Source: Tribonema minus (Eukaryota; Sar; Xanthophyceae; Tribonematales; Tribonemataceae). Taken from it: 64,000 bases of DNA. The position numbers and the translations under genes are program-made. The first letter of the stretch is position 1. Every line of letters starts with the position of its first letter. Where the stretch lies: positions 248,001 through 312,000 of the forward strand of contig JAFCMP010000051.1 of assembly GCA_017506865.1 (NCBI GenBank), read 5' to 3'. Shown here in pieces: positions 1-64,000 of the stretch. Below the pieces are notes generated by a model. It was not told where the DNA came from. It searched no databases and saw only the letters and a list, made by a program, of their open reading frames with translations.

Positions 1-597
1 GATCGCAGCGTGGCATGCGCGTGAATGTTACGCTACGTCAGAGAGCCTTGGGTTGTTATTTCAAAATCAAAGCCTAACCCTAAGCAGAACCTCTTGCGCT
101 GCACAGCGGACAACAGCGTGGGACTGCGTGGAATGTCAGCATTGGGTTAGGACGTGCCACAGTGAGCACGGAGTCCTGTACACAGGCATTGATTTTGATA
201 GTGGGACTATTGCTTGTTGATATAGACTACAGCCTCTGCACATGCCCGTCTACATCTGGCACCATCAAGTCCTCTAGCCTTTGGTGGTAAGAGCACGGGC
301 AAGCTGAGGGAGTAACTATGGCAACCTCAACTGTTCGACGCCACTCGGTCGTGAGACCTCCCCATAAATTACATCATATATTTATACTTCTATGTACTTC
401 AGCATCAATGTGGAAGGATATGGTGCATGGTTTGAGCTGGAGATCTGTAAGCGCAGTGTGCAGACGAATCCAGCCCAGAATAGGCTCGCCTCTCAAATAT
501 ACATGAGCTCTGAATGGCCACCTCTACCACCAGTCTCAGGGGCTAGGGTCAGTAAAACGTTTAGGTAAGGATTAATGGCCTGCGTGTGCTATGTATG

Positions 598-664
598 CTT
601 AGGGTTAGGGTTAGGGTTGTATGCTGAGGGTATACAACCCTAACGCTAACCCTAACCCTAACCA
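598..664. repeat. Inverted TTAGGG / CCCTAA pair
   Basis: A short TTAGGG array is followed by GTATGCTGAGGGTATACA and then a CCCTAA array, so the two strands of the array face each other and could form a hairpin. Confidence 0.85.
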
Positions 665-764
665 TAGCGTCACGACTGGTGCCCGCTTCAAGGTGAGCAA
701 CAGAGGTGACTAGGGGTAACATCACTTATGTCAACCTCTGCACTTGACACATGCAAACGAATCA

Positions 765-925
765 AAGATCGTAAGGCTCCAGGTGACAAGGTGTGATGAG
801 CCGTCAAATTGAATGCCTTCCGCAATAACCGTGCTCGCCGCTGCTGCAGCAATTGGTCACGAGTCAAACAATACCACCATATCCACAGTAGTAGAAAAGA
901 CTTCTGTGTGCAAGCTTTTTCTAGA
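765..925 (+). repeat. Dispersed repeat R1, copy 1
   Basis: About 160 bp, from CAAAGATCGTAAGGCTCCAG to AGACTTCTGTGTGCAAGCTT. The same sequence recurs at 16100, 49798 and 56135 (plus) and 26262 and 40655 (minus). Confidence 0.8.
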
Positions 926-2044
926 GACATATATCATCGACTCTCGTGCAGTGAAAGATGAGAGTTGAGCCAGCCAAAACATCAGCCATTAGCCCACCCC
1001 ACATCAGTGAAGGTTTTCAAACAAATGGCAAATGTTGGCATTGAGGTGAGGGCAGTAGTCAGGGTTAGGGTTGACATATGGCAAATGTTGGCATTGAGGT
1101 GAGGGCAGTAGTTAGGGTTAGGGTTAGGGTTGGGTGAGCGCCACAACTCAACCCCCACCAAAAGCAACATTTGGTGTTTTCTTCAGTAAATAATATAATA
1201 CTTCAAAGTATGGTAAAAGTCTGAATACACCTTCCGTGAGCAATGCATGGTTTGTGTGCCAACAACAACCAACTCTTTTTGGAACTGCATGAGTGTGAAC
1301 ATGACCAGCACCAAAGGCGCAGAAGAACAATCTCAACAACCAGCAGACCCTGAGTTTAGGTGTACCCCATCCATACCGCACCATGTGTCAATCATCACCA
1401 CTTGTCACGAGCTTGTTTTATAAAAGTACATGCATCAAATCAAGCCCTGTGGTTCAGCTTAGCACACTGTTACCAAACGTCAACAACATGTTTCCCGCCA
1501 TCGGATATGACCAGCATGCATACATTAAAAAATCGCTGGGTTGGACATCACCTGTTGAATACGCAATCACAAGTGTTCCGCACAATGTCAGAATCGTGGT
1601 TTACACCTGCAGATCTGCCGAGCTGCAAGTTCAACTTCACCGAGCTGCAAGTTCAACTTCAACTCATGCTGAGTGGTCACCATGCTCACAGCCGCCGCAC
1701 ATGTTATGGGGCAATCATGCAGTATCTAGCACAACAGACCTTGCATGCAAGGATTTGAGTGAGTGGCTGAGCTCGTGTACCTCAAGTGTGTGCATCGTGG
1801 CAGTTCAGTTCACAATGAAACCGGATTCAATGCGCCAACGCTTTGAAGTACTGTGCATGACTCACGTGTATGCCTCCCGCGCTATGTCGTTGTAACGCGC
1901 GTAGTGCTCATGGCCGTAGGCAAACAGCTTTGCCTTTACAGCCTTCAAGTCCATCGGCCCATGGACTTGTGACCGCTCCGGTCGACCAGGTGTAGCAGTT
2001 CTGCCAGCATGCAACATGTCAACATGTCACAGCGCAGAGGACCA

Positions 2045-2290
2045 CCGTCAGGACGTGTTGGGAGCATATGGCAGTGACATGCTCATTGCCGTTTGCACGC
2101 TTGACGGTTGAACCAGTTACACTTGCCGGTGGACAGACGACAATCCATTCACTCTAGCAGCATACGACTGGCGTCGGTCTTCTGTTGCATTTGTCACCTT
2201 GATGTCTAGCTCTGCGGGTGTGGTGCAACAGGTTAGTGAGCAATATATATGTACGTTGCAACACTGCCCAATGCTGCAGAGCACTGCTGC
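2045..2290 (+). repeat. Dispersed repeat R2, copy 1
   Basis: About 240 bp closely similar to 12235-12455, including TGATGTCTAGCTCTGCGGGT in both. No coding function is seen. The shared open frames are by-products of the shared sequence. Confidence 0.85.
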
Positions 2291-3047
2291 TGTTGCTGAG
2301 CGCTGCTGCAACAGGGCACATCAGAGAAAATGAGGCTAGTCCAACCCCTGATCCAACCGCATTGGCCAATACATGCTATCACTTTCCAACGATGTGCTAA
2401 CGAAGTGCGGGGAGACATTCAGAGCACTTGTGGAGAGCTCAACCTCACAATTGGTATGTAGCTGTTCCCTCTGAACAGTATCACATTGGCCAACGCATGC
2501 TTTCACTTCCCAACGATGTGGTGACAACGAATTACGGTGATAAATTCAAAACACACTTGTGGGAAGCTCAATCTCACAATTGGTAGCTGTTTGCGTCTGA
2601 CAACAGTGATGCAATCGGTGTTGTGCATCAATCCCTGATGGCTTGGAGGGCCAAGTGAAAGATGGCAGCCACCCTGAACCTAGCAATGGGTTGTGCGCAC
2701 CCTGACCCTAACCCTGAGCCTTTCTCCACCAGTACCAGCTGCATGTTGCACGTGATCTGTTGATCCTGCTATCCAATATGCAGCGGTTTGTCTGCACTTT
2801 GTGAGCACTTTAGAACCGCACCGATCGCCGTGGAGCTTCACTTCAGTCCGTGTCAGACGATGTTATCAGGATGCATGCGTACATATTTCGCGCTTGCACA
2901 CCCTGCATGAATGAGTAACATTACGTACTTTGACGTCACACAAAGTAGTGCCTGTAAAACTCAATTCATCACCCCTGGAGCGTGCAATGCGCCAAGCGAC
3001 CCTGGCCTTTGTTGATGCAGACCAGTGTCAACCAAACCCTGCACCTT

Positions 3048-3112
3048 AACCCTACACCCAACCCTAACCCTAACACTAACCCTAACCCTAACCCAAACCC
3101 TACACCTCAACC
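3048..3112. repeat. CCCTAA-type array
   Basis: About ten imperfect CCCTAA units (with CACCCAA and CTAACA variants) next to the candidate TBL-like exon. Confidence 0.9.
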
Positions 3113-3229
3113 CTTCCCAAAAGCGTCACTGACAATGCCTTGTGAACAAAGCACAAGCAATGCTCAACATCCATGCAGAATTGTACTGAAGTACATACTT
3201 GTAATGCGCATGCTGTAATACATACATAC

Positions 3230-3338
3230 CTGTAATACACAGGGGTTTGTGTCCCCTCCATCACAGCTGTTTTTGTCCACGTTTGGTTCCGGTACAGCTC
3301 CGTTATGGCAGAAAATGCCATTTCCGATGCGTCCCCGG
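3230..3338 (-). CDS. Candidate later exon of the TBL-like gene
   Basis: Open in one frame (AFSAITELYRNQTWTKTAV, then QTPVYYR) between a CAG acceptor (edge 3338) and a GTATGTATG donor (edge 3230). A partial copy of its 3' edge with the donor lies just downstream (about 3190-3215), the same pattern as at proven exons of the neighbouring gene. It would start in phase 1, so at least one unseen exon must lie between it and exon 1. I do not recognise the sequence. Confidence 0.3.
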
Positions 3339-5256
3339 CTGACATCCGTGCTCCCAGGCATGTCCTTAAATCCTTATGCATGTGCCTGGGGGGCAGTTAG
3401 GGTTAGGGTTACAGCCAACAAGAGCTTGTAAGCAAAGCTTGCAGCAGCCTCTGGCAATCATTCATGTGAGGTGCAATCAAACTGCATGCTTGCGACAAAA
3501 GCAGTGTAAATGCAGCAGCGGCCGCATACACTGGGTGCACCACTTAAGACCCAGTCTAAACTCTCTCAAATGACGCAAGCAGCGACCGCCAAATGCAAGG
3601 TCTGAACACTGTTGAAAAGTATGCAAGAATTCAAGTCGAAGTTGAACAAATTCAAACAGCAGCCTCCAATCTGACCCCCTGAAGATCTCCTCCGAAAGCG
3701 CTGCTGCTACCGCCTATGCCGCCACAAGCAGATCACACGGTATCATGTTCTGTTGATGATCCTGGCTAAACAGCATGGGTCTAGTGTGGCACACTGAACT
3801 GAGCGGATAGACAATGGCATGCCAGGACAGGTCATGAGATGAGCCGTGCGCGCATTGCTAACCCTAAGCTTAGGGCTGCTGGTGCTCAAATTGTACCAGT
3901 TGTCAGCCTGACGCTGCTACCACAACAAGCTGCTTCACAAAAGTACTTCAACAATGAAGTTACTCACCCCACCCACCACGCAAACTCATTGATGATGACC
4001 TGGAGGTTGACACAACAAATGCAGAAAATGCAGCAAGTGATGCTGTGTGAGTCAAATTGGTAAACCTAACCCTGAGTCTCACCCCAACCCTAACCCTAGC
4101 TTAACCCAGATGAGCTGTTGCATGTCTGCTGATAGGCCAACATCGAGCACCAATGACTGGTGGGTCACTGAGCACTTGAGCAAAGACTCGTGACTTGACT
4201 CATTGCTTGACTCATTACTTGACCCTAACCCCGCTGCGGTCAGCTAAGCGCGGCAGCACTGGTTGCATCATTGTGAACTGACAGTTGTGAGTGATAAGAG
4301 TTTTGACTGATAAGTGTGATAAGTGTGGCCTCTATCTGCTTCAGGTCACGCGTGTATGTTATGACACTGTTATCATGGACAGCAGTAATTATTGGTGCAT
4401 TTGCATAGTGCGCGGATCACGGTATCAAGCTTTCAGACTGCCCTTCATGAAAGCACAATACTCCCAAACATTGAGCGCATTCCACATTCCAGTACCATGG
4501 CTATGTAGCGTCAATTGCAATGGCAACAAGCGAAGTGAGTGCAACGCAATTCAACCAACTGGCGCACTGCACAAGCTGAGTGTGAATCTCTTGCCACCAC
4601 ACGTTTGCGGCAGGCAAACGTCTGTGTGATTGCAATACTTGCATACTAACGCAAAAGGCAGTGTTCCTTGTAGGTGCATACAGAGCACTCGCAATTTAGG
4701 GCTGCAGGCCTGAACTGTACATCAAGAGCCGCAACAGCAATCTGCTTTTGTCGACGCATGAACAGCACTCAAGACACCGACAGGTGCTGATCTCAGATTT
4801 GGTCAAGAGCTGTACAAACTTGAAGCACGAAGAATATCGCCACAAGATAATCGCAACTGTGATGTACTGCCATAGTTGTACTTGAAGTACTTAAAATGCT
4901 GTCGCGGTGGACCTGTACATACACACATGTACATTCGCCTGTTGCAATTTAAGTCGTTGTTTCTTGAAGGTCTGACGTGTACCTGACCACAAAATGAGTA
5001 AGACGGTAGATACGTCAGATGTAGTACACACCGGACCTCACACTTCAAAGTACGTTATACTAGCAGACCTAGTAGCCGACAGTGGGTTGATTAGCAGGGT
5101 TAGGGTTAGCATGCACATCAATCTCAACGATCAGCAGTGGTGTTGGCCTTCAGTGCAGTCTTGTCACGATCACACATGATCATCAGTACTACACATCCAC
5201 GCGTACGAGTACAAGCATCAGGTATACTCTCTGTATTGTACAACGCGTGTACTCAC
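3339..5256. other. Probable TBL-like intron sequence
   Basis: AT-richer sequence with short TTAGGG units (around 4070-4100 and 5095-5110), ACTTGAAGTA palindromes (around 4885) and tandem TTGACTCATT units (4185-4225). No exon is recognised, although phase demands at least one if the candidate exon at 3230-3338 is real. Confidence 0.4.
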
Positions 5257-5928
5257 ATAATCAGCAGCGTCCACGTACTCCCGCAGCTCCTCCGCACTGA
5301 CAAACTGGAAAAATGACTTCCGCTCCGGCGGCAGCTTGCACACCCCACCTAGAAACTCCTGCCGTGGAAAAGGCTCCACCAGCATCTTTGCCGCATAAAG
5401 CTTGCACAGTGTGAAGCTGGCCTGAGTTCCCTTGTCGTCGGTGTCGCAGGTCAAGTGCGCGCACCCCGTGTTCAGCAGGTTGTCGTCGACCTCCTCCTCG
5501 CCAGTGCCCGATAGCTTCGTCAGCGACACCACCATCTGCATGGTCAGGCTGTCTCCTATCAGCAGCAATCGTTTGTTTGCAAGCGCCTTGCACAACTGGT
5601 GAGGCGTCGGTCGCACGAGCTTGCAGCGCTCGTCAACGTCTGGGCCTTGTTGCCAGGTATACTGCCAGCTCTTATCCTTCTCTGCGGTACACATTTGATT
5701 ACGCTCTAGCTCCGTCTTGGGCTTTAGGGGCCTGGCATAGGGCTGCGATATGCTGGGGTCATGCACCCAGGAGCCGCCGTTCCATTGACCTAGGCAGAAA
5801 GTCCTGTCTACAGCAGCGGCAGTCTGAGTGTCTCCATAGGCGTCCACAGTCAGCTCCGGCCCCTTAGCCTCCCCTCGAGTAGTCAGCAGCAAGCACAGCA
5901 GCGCCAGCAGGCGCATCGCTGCTGCCAT
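5257..5928 (-). CDS. PC-esterase / TRICHOME BIREFRINGENCE-like secreted protein, exon 1
   Basis: 224 codons from ATG at 5926-5928 to a GTGAGT donor (5251-5256), ending in phase 0. The N-terminus is a signal peptide or membrane anchor (MAAAMRLLALLCLLLTTRGE). Cysteines follow in the usual spacing (FCLGQW, QMCTAE, RCKLV, QLCKA), then the nucleophile block RLLLIGDSLTMQM with GDS at residues 125-127. TBL/PC-esterase enzymes O-acetylate or deacetylate wall or glycoprotein glycans in the Golgi or outside the cell. The second block (Asp-x-x-His) would be in later exons and was not found. Other GDS(L) esterases are possible. The gene is divergent from nothing visible and lies 1.1 kb downstream of the giant gene on the same strand. 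Confidence 0.65.
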
Positions 5929-7062
5929 AGTTGTTGCAGTCCTCCTGAACTTCCTACTCGCCTACTCGCCTACTCATGCTCAGGCCACCGCTTGTGCTCC
6001 TATGCCTAAATGCCGCCAGCTTGTAGCAATCGTGGACAGATTCCTCCTGACAGTGTCTGCTGCCGGAGGTGCTCCTTTGCTCGCGCCTGTGTTTTTTTTT
6101 CCAAAAAAAAAAAACTAACGGCGTTCATCCAGAATGAATGATGAAATGAATGAATGATGTTCAGACGACAGTGGACGGGGACGAGACGAAACGCCAAGCA
6201 GGCACTATGGTGCTGCTGCCGCGCTTGTGTCTGTCAGCGATTGTGAGGTTGCAGTATGTACCTCTGCGGCATAGAGGCTGTCCAGCGACTTGCATTGTCC
6301 GCAGCGTGCATGCCAGCATACAGAAGCCGCTGGAGTGAGGTCCAGATGTTCATGCATGTGTCACCAAACTCCCACACAGAGTCAGGACGACAAAGAGCTG
6401 AGTTGTGGTGCCAGTGAGAACGCAGGTCTAAGGATGTAGGGTCAACTTGAAGATTAGGTCCACCCTAAGCGTGATCGCACCTTGAACTTTGACCCTAGGT
6501 CAAACGCGCAAACAAGTTTGCCATAAATTCGATTCATGGCAGCTGTGCGCGCGGTCTGGCGAGCTTCATCAGTGCGCAAGGTCTGCCATTCTTATTGGTA
6601 CTCGTCAAGTCATGCAACAAAGGAGTTGTTAAGTTTGTGGGTCTGGCACGAGAAAAGCAATGCGTGGCGTAGAAAAACACACACTGCCATCACCAGATAC
6701 AATTATTACATGTAGTACCGTCAATGACAGCATCGCTGCGCCGCACCGCTACCGGCGGCATTGCGCATTCAACTTGACCCCGCAGGCCAGGGGCCTCTTC
6801 AAATGTGGCAGCTGCCTAGGCGGCCAGCGCAAACGCCAGCGCACCGCTCGTTACAAGCAACACGCGCATGTGCGCTCTCAACATGTGCTCAGACACAGCT
6901 CAACAATGTCCCCCACCACCACTCCCCGCAGATGTGTGCTTTCTGTCCCGGGCATGGAGCGTCACTGCCAAACTTCAACTTGAAGGTTGCCCAGCTCGCT
7001 CCACACGGCTCAACACGACGACACCCGTCATTGCAACTTCTCAGAAAAGGCAGCCTCGTTCA
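5929..7062. other. Intergenic region between the giant gene and the TBL-like gene
   Basis: It should contain the 3' UTR and poly(A) site of the giant gene and the promoter of the TBL-like gene. Facing T and A runs lie at 6091-6113 and ATGAATGA-type repeats at 6133-6160. TGTAA, the poly(A) signal of many green algae, occurs on the minus strand near 6708 and 6852. That is weak evidence. No gene is seen. Confidence 0.45.
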
Positions 7063-63391
<56,329 letters not shown>

Positions 63392-63524
63392 CTGCACAAG
63401 AATGCAAGGAAGCCAGCAAGTGTGATTGAGTGTTTTCACAAGCTGACACTTGATGTTCAGTTCATGATGACGGTGGTACCGCTGCCTGTCTGCGAATAGG
63501 TGCAATCATGACTCAGCTGAGCGC

Positions 63525-63785
63525 TGCTGGGGGTCTGCGTCCCAGTACTGCACAAGAGTTAGGGCAAGGATTAGGGTTAGGTTCAGGGTTACCCTGTTCT
63601 GACTGCTGCAGGAGTCTGCGTTTCAGTACTGCACAAGGGTTAAAGATAGGATTAGGGTAAGTGAGGTTTAGGGTCTGCGTTCCAGTACTGCACGAGGGTT
63701 AAAGATAGGGTTAGCGTTAGGTTTAGGGTTACTACCCTCACCCTACTGCTGCGGGGGTCTGCGTCCCAGTACTGCACAAGAACAT
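63525..63785 (-). repeat. Exon-1 5'-edge echoes (4 copies)
   Basis: Four decayed copies of the exon-1 start with its CAG acceptor (core GTCTGCGTCCCAGTACTGCA on the plus strand) lie near 63530, 63610, 63675 and 63755. They are separated by TTAGGG-like runs and all end inside the exon sequence after about 20-25 bases. Confidence 0.85.
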
Positions 63786-64000
63786 AAGAAAACCAGCAAG
63801 TATCACTGAGTGTTTTCACAAGATGAACCTTGAGTTGAGTCATGATGACGGTGGTGGCGCTGCCTGTTGCTGCCTGCCTAGCCCTGAGGTTAGGGTTAAG
63901 GAACAGGTCGTTGTTGCTGAGAAGTGGGGTCTGAAATATAATTGTGCGTGATAGCTGCAGTCGGGGTTGGCTGAGCGGTACTGTACCTTTTGTACGCAAC

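Larger units (their letters stand above)
1..3229. other. Unresolved non-coding region left of the TBL-like gene
   Basis: No exon could be supported. It contains a dispersed repeat (about 765-925), TTAGGG-type arrays, a 54-bp tandem pair (about 1021-1115), a second dispersed repeat (2030-2290) and a diverged tandem duplication of about 120 bp (2340-2460 and 2480-2600). The longest open frame (1383-1895, +) has no recognisable motif and mixes cysteine, serine and histidine like translated intron. This may be introns and 3' end of the TBL-like gene. Confidence 0.5.

Noticed and set aside
765..925. R1 as a tRNA-derived SINE
   Set aside because: No convincing A and B boxes and no A-rich tail were found.
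1383..1895. 170-codon open frame on the plus strand
   Set aside because: No recognisable motif, composition like translated intron, contains a short tandem repeat, and no splice or start context supports it.

Overview
The window is eukaryotic nuclear DNA from an intron-rich organism with a large genome. A 56-kb minus-strand gene fills almost all of it. I could follow this gene through 48 consecutive exons (63391 down to a TAG stop at 7063). They join in perfect phase into 9,435 nt, or 3,144 residues plus the stop. The 5' end lies beyond base 64000. A second minus-strand gene, a secreted PC-esterase / TRICHOME BIREFRINGENCE-LIKE protein, starts at 5928 and runs toward the left edge. Only its first exon is clear. 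Introns are GT-AG with GTATGT/GTGAGT donors, plus three GC-AG introns. The TBL-like protein, the giant DUF3638 protein fused to a Vps62-like domain, and the dense TTAGGG-type microsatellites suggest a large-genome alga. A prasinophyte-type green alga is possible, but that is a guess and not shown by the sequence.

The giant protein belongs to the DUF3638/DUF3645 family, whose function is poorly known. From N to C it has: the conserved N-terminal half (exons 1-22); an ATPase/helicase-like core with a Walker-A-like GAGKTT (exon 24), Walker-B-like LILDEVD (across exons 25/26), the DUF3645 signature (exon 27), GFSGTPSD (exon 30), YDQVHTTGMD (exon 33) and YAQGSFRMRGIGKGQ (exon 34); then an SH3 domain (exon 38), an EQ-repeat coil (exon 39), EF-hands (exons 41 and 45) and a Vps62/DUF946-like C-terminus (exons 46-48).

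The most unusual feature is in the introns. Most exons are accompanied by decayed, truncated tandem copies of their own edges, called echoes here. Copies of the 5' exon edge with its 3' splice site lie in the upstream intron. Copies of the 3' exon edge with its 5' splice site lie in the downstream intron. There are one to eight per edge, typically about 60-200 bp apart. Degenerate TTAGGG/CCCTAA arrays and short ACTTSAAGT palindromes lie between them and sometimes inside them. In two places the TTAG of such a motif forms the real 3' splice site.

The introns also hold two non-autonomous DNA transposons of about 0.7 kb. One is hAT-like with a perfect 8-bp target-site duplication (14820-15549). 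The other has perfect inverted ends and sits inside an exon-2 echo (61054-61757). There are also a dispersed repeat family of about 160 bp (six copies), a second dispersed repeat (two copies), and a perfect 25-bp-arm palindrome (63025-63080). Layout: 1-5256, rest of the TBL-like locus, mostly unresolved; 5257-5928, TBL-like exon 1; 5929-7062, intergenic; 7063-63391, giant gene; 63392-64000, upstream intron with exon-1 echoes.
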